A stretch of 42,701 bases of DNA from Bacteroidota bacterium (GCA_016715625.1 JADJZU010000038.1:1-42701), one strand, 5' to 3'; counted from the stretch's first letter, positions 24,911-34,066 are shown. A program made the numbers and translations. The notes: generated by a model from the letters alone, not told the origin.

Positions 24911-25241
24911 AACCAGGCACTGTGCCGGTGTATGCACCAGCGGCCTATTTTGTAGGGAATAAAATACAGGAAGCGTTGTTACTTCTTGTTCATATAGAAA
25001 TCACTAGTTCAGTTGTGAACAAAGGCATAGCCACAATCGTTTAATTAAGAACCTGTTGGTGGTTCAGTCTACGGCTTGTAAACAGAAAAACGATGCATGA
25101 GTGGGTTTGTGGCACCATTTTTAATAAAATTAGTTAGATGATAGAATCAATCTGCATTTGTGAATAACAACAGCATACTGATTTAGAAAAACCTTCGTTG
25201 TATTGATAGATATAGTTCAGTAACCTTTAAAACACTTTGCT
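24911..25241. other. Intergenic region without a recognised gene
   Basis: 331 bp, AT-rich, no RNA gene recognised. Two very short palindromic pieces (GGCACTGTGCC at its left end, GGTGTATGCACC next) have no T-run and are weak candidates for the serS terminator. A 7-bp inverted repeat TTGTTCA / TGAACAA at 24986 and 25016 could form a loose hairpin. The right part (about 25150-25241) must hold the promoter of the 46-residue membrane protein, but no convincing TAnnTTTG box is seen. Confidence 0.4.
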
Positions 25242-25382
25242 ATGAAAACCGACACATCCATGAATTTAATGCTGGTGGTATTCTGTGTAATACTGGTAGG
25301 ATTTGTAATCCTCAACAGCCGAATGACGGATTCCATGAACCGAAATCAGGCCAATATGCAGCAAAGTGCTGAGGGCAAATAA
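25242..25382 (+). CDS. Small single-pass membrane protein, 46 residues
   Basis: ATG at 25242 to TAA at 25380-25382. A short hydrophilic start (MKTDTSMN) precedes one membrane segment (LMLVVFCVILVGFVIL, about 9-24) and a polar Asn/Gln/Met-rich tail (MTDSMNRNQANMQQSAEGK), likely cytoplasmic or periplasmic by orientation. It fills the space exactly up to the end of the convergent subtilase gene (2-bp gap), and its codon use is ordinary. No family is recognised. Confidence 0.55.
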   Translation: MKTDTSMNLMLVVFCVILVGFVILNSRMTDSMNRNQANMQQSAEGK

Positions 25383-25384
25383 GC

Positions 25385-27256
25385 CTATTTAACAATGGCC
25401 ATTTGACGTGTGTACACACGGCCTGATGTTTGCGCCTGCACGATGTAAACTCCGTTTGCCAAAGCTGCAATATCCAATACGGTGCGCTCGTTTTCTGTTT
25501 TTTCAGCCATTAACACTTTTCCGGATGCATCTGTAATTTTGATTTCTCCGGTTTGCAAACCTGGTATCCATACCTGCAGGTGGGATTGTGCCGGGTTGGG
25601 GAAGACATGGATGGGTGCATCTTCTGCTACTGAAATAGTAGAAGAGTAGTTAAAGCTATTTTGCAAAGCCTTATAAGCATTTAGCCGACCGTGTCCCATT
25701 TCGGGGCACCAGGTTCCGTTGAAAAATAGCGAGTCGTAAGCATATCCTCCGACCTTGTCGCAACTTTGCGCCAGGATATTTCTAATGTCTTCTGCATGCA
25801 GTTCAGGACGAAGCGACAGGACAAGCGCTCCTACTCCGGCAGCATTCGGACATGCCGCAGAAGTGCCGTTAAAGGTATAAGTGTAGTCGTTGCTGGTAAA
25901 TCCAAAACCACCGCGCATGTCGGTGGTTGTCACTTTTACCCCCGGTGCGCTGAAGTCTAAACCGGGGCCATGATCGCCCCCCCACCAGTTTTCGCCCGAG
26001 CAGTCATTCGGATTTTTTCGTTCATCGCACATGGTGCTGGCGTTTACGGCAATGGTTTGGGCCAAACTGGCGGGCCAAATGGGTCCAACACTGTCGTTCT
26101 CGTTCCCACTACTAAAAAACAATGCGGCACCCTTGCCTCCCCTGCCCATACTGTGAGCCGTAGCAATGGCATCATTTACCGGCTGCATACCACCCGGCAA
26201 AAAAGAAATAAGTGCGGGAGGAAGCCCCCAACTATTGCTTAAAATGTCGGCTTGCGCTACGTTCCAGCTCCAGCCAATGGCATCGGCAAATGCTGCCGAA
26301 GTGGAGTAAGGAAGCGGATCGCTGGCACCCTGCAGCAGCACATAATAAAAGGCGCGCACGGGAATCAGCTTGCACTGTGGAGCAATGCCCGAAATGCCAA
26401 GGTTATTGTTTTGCACAGCGCCTACTATCCCCGCGCAGCAGGTTCCGTGACCATCGTTATCGTAAGCCGGTGTGGGATAGCCATCAGTGGAATCACTTAC
26501 AGCATCGTGTCCGGGCAGCAGATTTTGAACCAGGTCGGCATGGAGCGTATCTACACCCGAATCGATGATAGAGACTTTAATGTCGGAGTTGCCTGTGGTT
26601 ATGGTCCATGCGCTATCCACATCCATATCTGCATCGGCCGTTCCGTTGCCTTGCAGTGCCGTACCATTATTGGCAATAGACCATTGGCGATTATACAGCG
26701 GGTCGTTGGAGGTAACCAATGGATTAACCAAATAATTGGGCGCTGCATAACTACACCAGCTTTCATTCTGCAATAGCAAGCAAAAATCTATGGTGTTCAT
26801 TTGTTTGAGCTGTGTGTTATTCACTCTGTATAAATTAGGTATATAAGCATCGGCCACAGCCCGTGGAAGGTGTAGTGCCACCAGCTTTTCTTGAAACTGC
26901 TCTAGATATTGACTGCTACTGATTTTTACAAAGAAGTTATCTAACACACCAGCCATATGTTTGCCGCTGGCGATAAAAAAAGAAACGCCTTTTACCTCGG
27001 GTTGACTGTTTAAGTAACGGAAGGCTTCGGCAAAATGGTCCGTTTCGCAAATGGTGACTGCAGGTGCGGGGAGATGTGTAAATGCCGACACCAGGCCGGA
27101 AGATTTGATAAGGTTAGCTTGCTGCGCAATCGATATGTTGGGTTCAAAAAATACCAGCAGACGGTGGGGGCCCAGGTGCTGTTTATAATCGGAAGATTGG
27201 CCATAAGAAATGCTGCAGCCAAGTGCCAGCATGCCGGCCAGAAGTAATCTTTTCAT
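25385..27256 (-). CDS. Secreted S8 (subtilisin-like) serine protease with type IX sorting domain
   Basis: 623 residues. Signal peptide MKRLLLAGMLALGCSISYGQ, an N-terminal prodomain-like region (about 25-190), then the catalytic domain with Asp232 (SIIDSGVD), His270 (DGHGTCCAGIVGA) and Ser466 (NGTSAACPNAAG). The last 75 residues form a T9SS type A sorting domain (HVFPNPAQSHLQVWIPG ... ITDASGKVLM ... LANGVYIVQ), directing export through the type IX system and surface attachment or release. It probably degrades extracellular protein. Its 3' end abuts the small membrane protein gene; it is divergent from the gene at 27493. Confidence 0.96.
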   Translation of the reverse strand: MKRLLLAGMLALGCSISYGQSSDYKQHLGPHRLLVFFEPNISIAQQANLIKSSGLVSAFTHLPAPAVTICETDHFAEAFRYLNSQPEVKGVSFFIASGKHMAGVLDNFFVKISSSQYLEQFQEKLVALHLPRAVADAYIPNLYRVNNTQLKQMNTIDFCLLLQNESWCSYAAPNYLVNPLVTSNDPLYNRQWSIANNGTALQGNGTADADMDVDSAWTITTGNSDIKVSIIDSGVDTLHADLVQNLLPGHDAVSDSTDGYPTPAYDNDGHGTCCAGIVGAVQNNNLGISGIAPQCKLIPVRAFYYVLLQGASDPLPYSTSAAFADAIGWSWNVAQADILSNSWGLPPALISFLPGGMQPVNDAIATAHSMGRGGKGAALFFSSGNENDSVGPIWPASLAQTIAVNASTMCDERKNPNDCSGENWWGGDHGPGLDFSAPGVKVTTTDMRGGFGFTSNDYTYTFNGTSAACPNAAGVGALVLSLRPELHAEDIRNILAQSCDKVGGYAYDSLFFNGTWCPEMGHGRLNAYKALQNSFNYSSTISVAEDAPIHVFPNPAQSHLQVWIPGLQTGEIKITDASGKVLMAEKTENERTVLDIAALANGVYIVQAQTSGRVYTRQMAIVK

Positions 27257-27353
27257 AGTGTGAAGATATAAGTTTGATTAAGTAAACATGGACGCTTCAG
27301 TATGCCAAAACTACGCTTCAAAAGTTTTTTACCAATTCTTTACAATATATGTT

Positions 27354-27383
27354 TTTACAGTTCGTTTTCGTTGTATATGTTTG
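27354..27383 (+). promoter_or_regulatory. Promoter of the secreted regulatory-like domain protein
   Basis: TATGTTTG at 27376-27383 fits TAnnTTTG exactly; TTTA at 27354-27357 is 18 bp upstream. The leader would be about 100 nt, unusually long for this window. Confidence 0.45.
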
Positions 27384-27480
27384 CAGCGAAAATTCGCTAA
27401 ATGAGATTTTGATTGGGAAAATGAAGGCGAACATCACACCGGGGGCACTTTTTTTAATTATTCATTCATCATAAAAACAA

Positions 27481-27487
27481 AGGAGGT
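27481..27487 (+). promoter_or_regulatory. Perfect Shine-Dalgarno sequence
   Basis: AGGAGGT lies 5 bp before the ATG at 27493 and is a full complement of the anti-SD end of 16S rRNA. Most genes in the window have none, as is usual in Bacteroidota, so strong or regulated initiation is suggested. Confidence 0.65.
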
Positions 27488-27492
27488 CGGCT

Positions 27493-27993
27493 ATGAAAAG
27501 CAACACACTCATCACCTTGAGCTTAGGCTTCCTGTTTGCCCTTGTGTGCGGAACTGTTTCCGCTCAAAGCACAAAAAAAGCAGGAGAAACAAATTTGACC
27601 GCGGGTCCACAAGCTGTTACCAATACAGCGGTCACCAACCCTGATGTGCTGGTATTGACGGGAAAGATTGTAGATGCCACTACACAAAAACCGGTAACCA
27701 ATGCGAAGATTAATTTCGACAAGTTTGGTGACGAAGTGCTGCAGGCATCTATAGACGACAAAGGCAACTATGCTTTGGCACTTAACAAAAAGGAAATGGG
27801 CGAGCCTGTTCGCGTAATCTTCAAAGTTAATGGCTATAAAAAATATGTAGTGAAAAACCTCGACAAAGACGCTACTTACGTGGATGCCGACATTTTTCTG
27901 CAGCCCATGGAAACTGAGGCTAAGAGCGATGCCAAGATTACTTATAAAATGGACGATAATCCATTTAACCCGCTGGTCATCAGATTGCAGTAA
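27493..27993 (+). CDS. Secreted protein with a carboxypeptidase-regulatory-like (CnaB-type) domain
   Basis: 166 residues. Signal peptide MKSNTLITLSLGFLFALVCG up to VSAQ, a Thr/Asn-rich linker, then one CarboxypepD_reg/CnaB-like beta domain: VLTGKIVDATTQKPVTNAKI, ASIDDKGNYALALN, VRVIFKVNGYKKYVV, YVDADIFLQPM. Such domains occur in TonB-dependent receptors and surface proteins; here it is alone, without barrel or T9SS tail, so a periplasmic or outer-membrane-associated role is likely. The perfect Shine-Dalgarno sequence and long leader suggest high expression. It ends in a strong terminator. Confidence 0.82.
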   Translation: MKSNTLITLSLGFLFALVCGTVSAQSTKKAGETNLTAGPQAVTNTAVTNPDVLVLTGKIVDATTQKPVTNAKINFDKFGDEVLQASIDDKGNYALALNKKEMGEPVRVIFKVNGYKKYVVKNLDKDATYVDADIFLQPMETEAKSDAKITYKMDDNPFNPLVIRLQ

Positions 27994-28018
27994 TTCAGCA
28001 TGTAAACAATACTAATTC

Positions 28019-28055
28019 AAGACCCCGAGGAACACTCCTCGGGGTCTTTTTTTAT
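28019..28055 (+). terminator. Intrinsic terminator
   Basis: Stem GACCCCGAGGA / TCCTCGGGGTC (11 bp, loop ACAC) followed by T7. It lies 25 bp after the stop of the CnaB-like gene and 41 bp before recG. Confidence 0.93.
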
Positions 28056-28095
28056 AGCCATAAATTTGAACATGTTTGTGGGTCACATTTACGGA

Positions 28096-30201
28096 ATGTC
28101 CAAACTGCTTCAAACACCCATCGAGTTTCTGAAGACCGTAGGTCCCCAGCGAGCCGAGTTCCTGCAAAAAGAGCTTTCGCTGCATACCTATGGCGATTTG
28201 ATGCGCTACTACCCGTTTCGTTATGTAGACCGGAGTAAAATATACCTGGTTAAAGATATAGAGCCTCACACGCAGTTTATCCAGCTAAAAGGAGTCATCA
28301 CCGGGTTTAGAACCATAGGCGAAAAACAATCTAAGCGGCTGGTAGCCCGCTTTAAAGATAGCAGTGGTGAAGTGGAGTTGGTATGGTTTAAGGGCATAGA
28401 CTGGGTTCTTAAAAACCTGAAGGTGAACACAGAATACCTCGTTTTTGGCAAGCCTACTTTATTTTTAAACGACTATAACATACCGCATCCCGAAGTGGAT
28501 CCGGTGGCAATGGAACCCGATAAAGTTTCGGCTGTGGGCTTGCAGCCAGTGTATCCTACCACCGAGAAGGCGCGAAAGCGGTTTTTTGACTCCAAAGGCA
28601 TTTCGAGACTTACGAAGCAACTGATTGGGCAGGTGCGCGAAAGCGATTTGCCGGAGTTTTTACCTGCTGCAATGCTTCAGCAGTATCGCCTCTGTTCGCG
28701 GGCGTTTGCTTTGGTGAATATCCATTTTCCTAAAAATGAAAAAGCACTGCACGAGGCTACGCGGAGGCTCAAATTTGAAGAGCTTTTTTTGATTCAGCTG
28801 CAACTTTTGAAGGTGAAAGCCAACCGGGGTGAGGCTGCGCGCGGAGCATTACTGGAGCGAATTGATGGAAAATTTGATGCGTTTTATAAAAACAACTTAC
28901 CCTTTCAGCTAACAGGCGCTCAGAAAAGGGTGCTGAAAGAAATAAGAAATGACACTCTGAGTGGTCGACAAATGAATCGATTGCTGCAGGGGGATGTGGG
29001 TAGTGGCAAAACGATAGTGGCGGTACTCACCATGCTCATGGCGCTCGACAATGGCTACCAAGCCTGCCTTATGGCACCTACCGAGATACTCGCCAATCAG
29101 CATTTTGACAGCGTGACAGAGGTGCTGCGGGGTTTGCATATAGAAGTGGCGCTCCTTACCGGCAATGTGAAGGGAAAGCAGCGAAAGTATGTGTTGGACG
29201 GGTTAGCGAATGGTAGCATCCAGATTGTGATAGGCACTCATGCGTTGATAGAAGATACGGTAGTATTCAACAACATCGGCATGGTGGTGATTGATGAGCA
29301 ACACCGCTTTGGGGTGGCGCAGCGCGCAAGGCTGTGGACCAAAAATGACATAGCACCACACATTTTGGTGATGACCGCTACTCCCATTCCGCGCACATTA
29401 GCCATGACCGTGTATGGCGATTTGGATGTATCGGTGATTGATGAGTTGCCTCCGGGCCGAAAACCTATCCACACCGCTCACCGCACCGATGCTCACCGCT
29501 CGGCCGTGTTCGGATTTTTAAAACAGGAAATAGATAAAGGCCGGCAGGTGTATATGGTGTATCCCTTAATAGAGGAAAGTGAAGCACTCGATTTAAAACA
29601 TCTGATGGATGGTTATGAAAGTATATCCCGTGCTTTTCCTAAGCCGACCTACCAAATCAGTATGGTGCATGGCCGTATGCGCCCGGCTGATAAAGACTAT
29701 GAAATGCAGCGGTTTCTACAAAAGGAAACGCAAATTATGATAGCCACCACCGTGATAGAAGTGGGAGTAAACGTGCCGAATGCAAGCGTCATGGTGATAG
29801 AAAATGCTGAGCGGTTTGGCCTATCGCAGTTACACCAGTTACGCGGTCGCGTGGGGCGGGGTGCCGACCAATCGTATTGCATACTGATGACCGGAACCAA
29901 ATTATCAGCCGAAAGCAAACAACGCATATCAGTAATGTGCAGCACGAATGATGGCTTTGTAATTGCTGAAGAAGACCTCAAACTTCGTGGCCCGGGTGAT
30001 CTGGAAGGCACGCAGCAAAGTGGCACTGTCAACTTGCGGCTGGCCGACCTGGCCGCAGATGTTCACATACTGGAGGAAGCCCGAAAATGTGCGCTGCGTT
30101 TGATGCAGGAGGATTCAAAACTCATGAAGCCCGAAAATCAGGCCTTGCTTCACTATTTGAAGGAAGGACGGCAGGGCACGGAGTGGGGACGTATTTCATA
30201 A
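28096..30201 (+). CDS. recG: ATP-dependent DNA helicase RecG
   Basis: 701 residues from the ATG at 28096, which gives the usual start MSKLLQTPIEFLKTVGPQRA; in-frame starts at 28066 and 28072 lie in or near the terminator. RecG remodels stalled forks and branched DNA. The N-terminal wedge/OB domain (about 60-160), Walker A GDVGSGKT (299-306), DEQH box (400-403), TATPIPRTL (motif III) and motif VI (QLRGRVGRG) are in place; the C-terminal TRG segment for fork remodelling is visible as LKLRGPGDLEGTQQSG. Complete. Confidence 0.97.
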   Translation: MSKLLQTPIEFLKTVGPQRAEFLQKELSLHTYGDLMRYYPFRYVDRSKIYLVKDIEPHTQFIQLKGVITGFRTIGEKQSKRLVARFKDSSGEVELVWFKGIDWVLKNLKVNTEYLVFGKPTLFLNDYNIPHPEVDPVAMEPDKVSAVGLQPVYPTTEKARKRFFDSKGISRLTKQLIGQVRESDLPEFLPAAMLQQYRLCSRAFALVNIHFPKNEKALHEATRRLKFEELFLIQLQLLKVKANRGEAARGALLERIDGKFDAFYKNNLPFQLTGAQKRVLKEIRNDTLSGRQMNRLLQGDVGSGKTIVAVLTMLMALDNGYQACLMAPTEILANQHFDSVTEVLRGLHIEVALLTGNVKGKQRKYVLDGLANGSIQIVIGTHALIEDTVVFNNIGMVVIDEQHRFGVAQRARLWTKNDIAPHILVMTATPIPRTLAMTVYGDLDVSVIDELPPGRKPIHTAHRTDAHRSAVFGFLKQEIDKGRQVYMVYPLIEESEALDLKHLMDGYESISRAFPKPTYQISMVHGRMRPADKDYEMQRFLQKETQIMIATTVIEVGVNVPNASVMVIENAERFGLSQLHQLRGRVGRGADQSYCILMTGTKLSAESKQRISVMCSTNDGFVIAEEDLKLRGPGDLEGTQQSGTVNLRLADLAADVHILEEARKCALRLMQEDSKLMKPENQALLHYLKEGRQGTEWGRIS

Positions 30202-30299
30202 TGCGAAGTACTTTCAAAATCCATGATGCCTTATGTTTTGCATTTACAACCAAATTCGTTTGATTTAACTCTTTAATGAGTCTGTTAAATCTTTTTCGT

Positions 30300-31790
30300 A
30301 TGCGTAAATTTTTTTTCACCCTTTTTATACTGCCATTAACGGTGAGTGTTTTTGCACAGGCTTTGTTTAATAATAATGGGGCCGATGTATATGTAAAAGA
30401 CGGAGCTTTTGTGATTGTGAAAACCAATTCGCTTTATAATAATGTGAATGGCGGTGCAGGCTTTATAGATAATGCCGGAACAGTGGTGGTGGAAGGAAAT
30501 GTGACCAACGATGGCAGTATTACCGGCACAGGCGACACCATTCGCCTCACCGGCAATTGGGTGAATAACAATGCTTATCTAGGCACCAATAGTTGGGTAG
30601 AGATGAACGGAGGTGCGCAGCAAATAACCGGCAGTGCTGTAACCACCTTTAATAATCTAAGCCTTCAAGGAGGGAATGTGGTAAAGCGGCAAACCATCAA
30701 CGCGATTACGAGCGGTACCCTAGTCCTCAACAATGCTGAGTTGGCCACAGATGTAAATGAGATGTTGGTGACCAACCCCAATATTGGTGCGGTGACCCGC
30801 AACAACGGTTTTGTGAGTTCGGTGGGTGCCGGGCGTCTTTCCAGAGCAACCAATACTACTTCGGCCTACTTATTCCCTACCGGCTCTCCGTCTTACAACA
30901 ACCCACCCAGTATTTTTCGACCGATAGAGAAAACACCCGATGCTTCGGCTCCCAATACTTTCGGAGCAATGGTGGTGAAAGGAGATGCCACAGCCGATGG
31001 ATATGATGTGGCTGTAACAGACGAATTGTTGTGTAAGGTAAATCCTAATTTCTATCACCGCCTTTATCACGATGCCGGCAGCAATAACGTTTCTTTGCGG
31101 ATGTATTTTGACCCAGCCAGCGATGGCAACTGGACCGATGAGGCGCATTGGGATAGCCCCAACCGCTGGAACGCTTTAGGTGCAGCCACTCCCGGTTCGG
31201 GATTTGGTTTATCGAGCATTAACGTGGCCGGTGTGAGCGATTTTTTACCGGAGCCCTTTGCATTAGCCAGACGCAAGTTTACGGTAAATGCCGGTCCAGA
31301 TGTCGCTATCACTTTGGGCGAAAGCACCGCATTTAATCCTTCGTACTCGGCAGCTTCTGTAGCTTCTTTTTTGTGGACTCCCGCAGCCACGCTGAGTTGC
31401 GATAATTGCGAAAATCCGGATGCTACCCCTACAGTAACTACCCAATATACGCTCATCGTAACCGATGATGCCGGTTGTGTGGTGTCGGACTCTTTATTGG
31501 TAAAGGTGACTGTGCCTGAATTGCTTATCCCTACTGCTTTTTCGCCTAATGGTGATGGCATGAACGATAAGTTTCGTGTATTGAATAAAGATTTGGAGCA
31601 GCTTACTTTTCAAGTATACAACCGCTGGGGCGAATTGGTATTTGAAACCTCTACGCCCGGAGATGGATGGGATGGTATTTACAAAGGTGTGGAACAGGAA
31701 ATGGGGGTTTATGTATGGCATTGCCAGTATCGCCTGACCGGGCAGGCCCAAGTAAAACTGGCGAAAGGAAATATGACTTTGATGCGGTAG
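30300..31790 (+). CDS. Surface protein with gliding-associated (CHU_C, T9SS type B) C-terminal domain
   Basis: 496 residues from the ATG at 30300 (signal peptide MRKFFFTLFILPLTVSVFAQ). The N-terminal half is beta-helix-like, Asn/Gly/Thr-rich (FIDNAGTVVVEGNVTNDG, TRLTGNWVNNNAYLG-type strands). A PKD-like segment (TLSCDNCENPDATPTVTTQY) precedes the gliding-motility-associated C-terminal domain: IPTAFSPNGDGMNDKFRV, FQVYNRWGELVFET, GWDGIYKG, GVYVWHCQY. This domain is a T9SS type B signal for export by a SprF/PorP-type pathway. Probable adhesin or extracellular structural protein. It ends 20 bp before a long terminator. Confidence 0.92.
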   Translation: MRKFFFTLFILPLTVSVFAQALFNNNGADVYVKDGAFVIVKTNSLYNNVNGGAGFIDNAGTVVVEGNVTNDGSITGTGDTIRLTGNWVNNNAYLGTNSWVEMNGGAQQITGSAVTTFNNLSLQGGNVVKRQTINAITSGTLVLNNAELATDVNEMLVTNPNIGAVTRNNGFVSSVGAGRLSRATNTTSAYLFPTGSPSYNNPPSIFRPIEKTPDASAPNTFGAMVVKGDATADGYDVAVTDELLCKVNPNFYHRLYHDAGSNNVSLRMYFDPASDGNWTDEAHWDSPNRWNALGAATPGSGFGLSSINVAGVSDFLPEPFALARRKFTVNAGPDVAITLGESTAFNPSYSAASVASFLWTPAATLSCDNCENPDATPTVTTQYTLIVTDDAGCVVSDSLLVKVTVPELLIPTAFSPNGDGMNDKFRVLNKDLEQLTFQVYNRWGELVFETSTPGDGWDGIYKGVEQEMGVYVWHCQYRLTGQAQVKLAKGNMTLMR

Positions 31791-31810
31791 ATTTGCAGGA
31801 TGGTATACAT

Positions 31811-31848
31811 AAAAAGAGCGCGCGGGCCTTGGCCCGCGCGCTCTTTTT
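31811..31848. terminator. Bidirectional terminator, 18-bp perfect stem
   Basis: Arms AAAAAGAGCGCGCGGGCC and GGCCCGCGCGCTCTTTTT around a 2-nt TT loop; the whole 38 bp is close to a perfect palindrome. It separates the convergent CHU_C gene and slyD and can stop transcripts from both sides. Confidence 0.95.
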
Positions 31849-31869
31849 ATGTTCGGTCTGTTCGCTTGA

Positions 31870-32376
31870 TTAATGGTGCGAATGGTCGCCATGTTCGTGC
31901 ACGTGACCATGCTCAATTTCCACAGGATGTGCTGCACGAACTTCTAATACCTCCCCACTGAAATAAAGCGTTTTGCCGGCAAAGGGGTGGTTCATATCCA
32001 CTGTGGCGTGGGTGTCCGTCAGGTTTACAATGCGGCCTTGAAAAGTTTGCCCGTGCTGATCTTGTAGCGGCACCACATTACCCACCACCAGCATATCTTC
32101 CTGCACTACACCATCAACCGAAAAAATCTGTTTCTCCAGTTGTAGTACGGCCTCCTGCTCATATTCTCCATAGCCTTCGGCCGGTTGCAATACAAAGCTG
32201 AACTGATTGCCGGCAATTTTGCCTTCCAGATTTTGCTCAAATAATTCCAGCACATTATTGTGCCCGAACAGAAATGAAAAAGGGTGCGATGCATCGGCCG
32301 AGTCCATGATTTCGCCATTCGGCTCCGTGCGCAATTGATAAGTGATTTTTAATACGGTGTTTGGTGCTGCTTGCAT
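31870..32376 (-). CDS. slyD: FKBP-type peptidyl-prolyl cis-trans isomerase, SlyD-like
   Basis: 168 residues. SlyD folds proteins at Xaa-Pro bonds, with chaperone activity, and binds Ni2+ through a His-rich tail. The FKBP core shows KITYQLRTEPNGEIMDSADA, the IF (insert-in-flap) chaperone domain (about 75-125), DTHATVDMNHPFAGKTLYF and the His-rich tail (EIEHGHVHEHGDHSHH). The tail suggests metal binding. It has no signal peptide, so it acts in the cytoplasm. It shares the bidirectional terminator with the CHU_C gene. Confidence 0.93.
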   Translation of the reverse strand: MQAAPNTVLKITYQLRTEPNGEIMDSADASHPFSFLFGHNNVLELFEQNLEGKIAGNQFSFVLQPAEGYGEYEQEAVLQLEKQIFSVDGVVQEDMLVVGNVVPLQDQHGQTFQGRIVNLTDTHATVDMNHPFAGKTLYFSGEVLEVRAAHPVEIEHGHVHEHGDHSHH

Positions 32377-32462
32377 GATTTTAATTTAAGATGCGAATAA
32401 AGTAAATAGCGGGAGAATGGACTTTATGTTTACCGGCAGATGGTTTGTTTTGATACCGGTTG

Positions 32463-32496
32463 AAAAAAACGGGCCGGTTATTCACCAGCCCGTTTA
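32463..32496 (-). terminator. Intrinsic terminator of the T9SS cargo gene
   Basis: Reading the minus strand, AAACGGGC and GCCCGTTT pair (8 bp) around an imperfect CTGG/CCGG-containing loop, followed by T-rich sequence. It lies about 32 bp after the stop at 32529. Confidence 0.75.
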
Positions 32497-32528
32497 ATAG
32501 TTATCTCACAACTGCGTTTTGTATCCTT

Positions 32529-33941
32529 TTATTGCTTGATGAAGCGGTTGTAAGTAACGGATTGTCCTACCTTAATTTCTGCCACATACATCCCTACGGG
32601 TAGATGAGCTATGTCGATGCTCTTGCTATAGCCGGATTCAATAACTACCTTTCCTTGTAGATCGTAAATACATGTGGATGCAATACCAGCAGAAGCTATA
32701 TGCAGTGTGTTTTGAGCCGGGTTGGGGTAAATGGCTGTTGCCGATTCTATCGATAAGTTGTCTACTGATACAGGAGAGCTTTCGGAGATGCAAAGGTGAT
32801 CTACAAATAAATAGTTGCTGCTGGCACCTCGCTGACGAATCCAGAGGCGGTTAAAGTTTTTTACAAGACCGGCAACATTAAACGTGACCGTTTGCCAGCC
32901 AGATTGATTGAAGTTGGATATCGTATGAGCCACTTGAGCGGCAGCGGGAATGGCCGGCAGGGAAGTGGAACCTACTCCACTATTATAAGTATATGGAATA
33001 GCGGCATCCAGGAGCACAAAATCAATATTAAGCGGTATGGAAGGCGTATAATTATAGATGGCCATACTTACCGAGTAGGATTTATTCATATCAAAATTAT
33101 GTTTCAAAGCAGCGCTTTCTGTAGTGCTGTTGTTATGCACTCCAAAGAGTGCAAAATCAGTTCCGTTAAATGGTGTAGTAAAGGTGGTGCTGTAAATAGA
33201 CGGAGTTCCGTTAATCACTTCCCAGTTCTCTAAGCAACCCAGGTTGCCATTTCCAAACAAGTTAAAAGTGTGTTCACGCTGCTGCGGGGTAAGCGAGCCA
33301 CAATCGTCAAAATCGTAACAAATTTCGTTGGCAGTTTGTCGGGTCAGGCAAAGTGAATCTACAAACAGGTAATTACTGCTGGCTCCATACTGCCGTATCC
33401 AAAAGCGGTTAAAATTTTTAGGTAGGTTAGATACTGTAAATGATACTACCTGCCACTGTTGAGCTGTGAAATTGCTGATGCTATCTACTTTTAAAGCACC
33501 CGCAGGTACTGCGGGCAGAGCCGTAGAGCCCACATTGCTGTTATAAGCGTAAGCAATGGACGTGTCTAATAGATAAAAGTCAATTTGGATAGGCACTCCA
33601 TTGTAATTATAAAGGGCCATGGATATGGTATAGCTTTCTCCGGTGTTAAAATCGTATTTGAGAACAGCCCCTTCGGTGGTGCTGTTGTTGTGAATGCCAA
33701 AAAGAGCAAAGTCGGTACCTGTATAGGGTGTAGTGAAGGAGGTGCTATAGATAGAGGGAGTTCCATTGACAACTTCCCAATCCTGCAAACATCCTGTATT
33801 GCCATTTCCGAACAGATTAAAAGTGTGCTCTCGCTGCTGAGGAGTAAGTGAACCACAATCATCAAACTGATAGCAGACGCTTTGAGCTGACAAAAAGGAA
33901 TTAACGGCTAGTAAACAGAGGAGTAGTAAAACATGCTTCAT
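32529..33941 (-). CDS. Secreted protein with two tandem duplicated domains and T9SS type A sorting domain
   Basis: 470 residues. Signal peptide MKHVLLLLCLLAVNSFLSAQ, then two homologous domains of about 185 residues (about 22-206 and 207-392). Each starts with C-Y-x-F-D-D-C-G-S-L-T-P-Q-Q-R-E-H-T-F and ends with the block GASSNYLFVD and a Cys. By eye the copies are about two-thirds identical. The tail (about 400-470) is a T9SS type A signal (ATAIYPNPAQNTLHIAS ... CIYDLQGKVVIESG ... LPVGMYVAEIK). The domain looks like a jellyroll of the kind found in carbohydrate-binding modules; no catalytic motif is seen, so binding is more likely than hydrolysis. Confidence 0.85.
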   Translation of the reverse strand: MKHVLLLLCLLAVNSFLSAQSVCYQFDDCGSLTPQQREHTFNLFGNGNTGCLQDWEVVNGTPSIYSTSFTTPYTGTDFALFGIHNNSTTEGAVLKYDFNTGESYTISMALYNYNGVPIQIDFYLLDTSIAYAYNSNVGSTALPAVPAGALKVDSISNFTAQQWQVVSFTVSNLPKNFNRFWIRQYGASSNYLFVDSLCLTRQTANEICYDFDDCGSLTPQQREHTFNLFGNGNLGCLENWEVINGTPSIYSTTFTTPFNGTDFALFGVHNNSTTESAALKHNFDMNKSYSVSMAIYNYTPSIPLNIDFVLLDAAIPYTYNSGVGSTSLPAIPAAAQVAHTISNFNQSGWQTVTFNVAGLVKNFNRLWIRQRGASSNYLFVDHLCISESSPVSVDNLSIESATAIYPNPAQNTLHIASAGIASTCIYDLQGKVVIESGYSKSIDIAHLPVGMYVAEIKVGQSVTYNRFIKQ

Positions 33942-34066
33942 GTATGTATTTGTTTAGTCGCCATATATAAAAGAGAAATGGCAGATAAAAAAATCTGTAT
34001 TTAAAAGACTCAAAATAATGATTGCCACTAACGGGTATGAGTAATAAGGGCGGCTACTGAAAAAAC

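Noticed and set aside
24986..25022. Hairpin TTGTTCA/TGAACAA as an attachment site or RNA gene
   Set aside because: Only 7-bp arms with a 23-nt loop and no other supporting signal.
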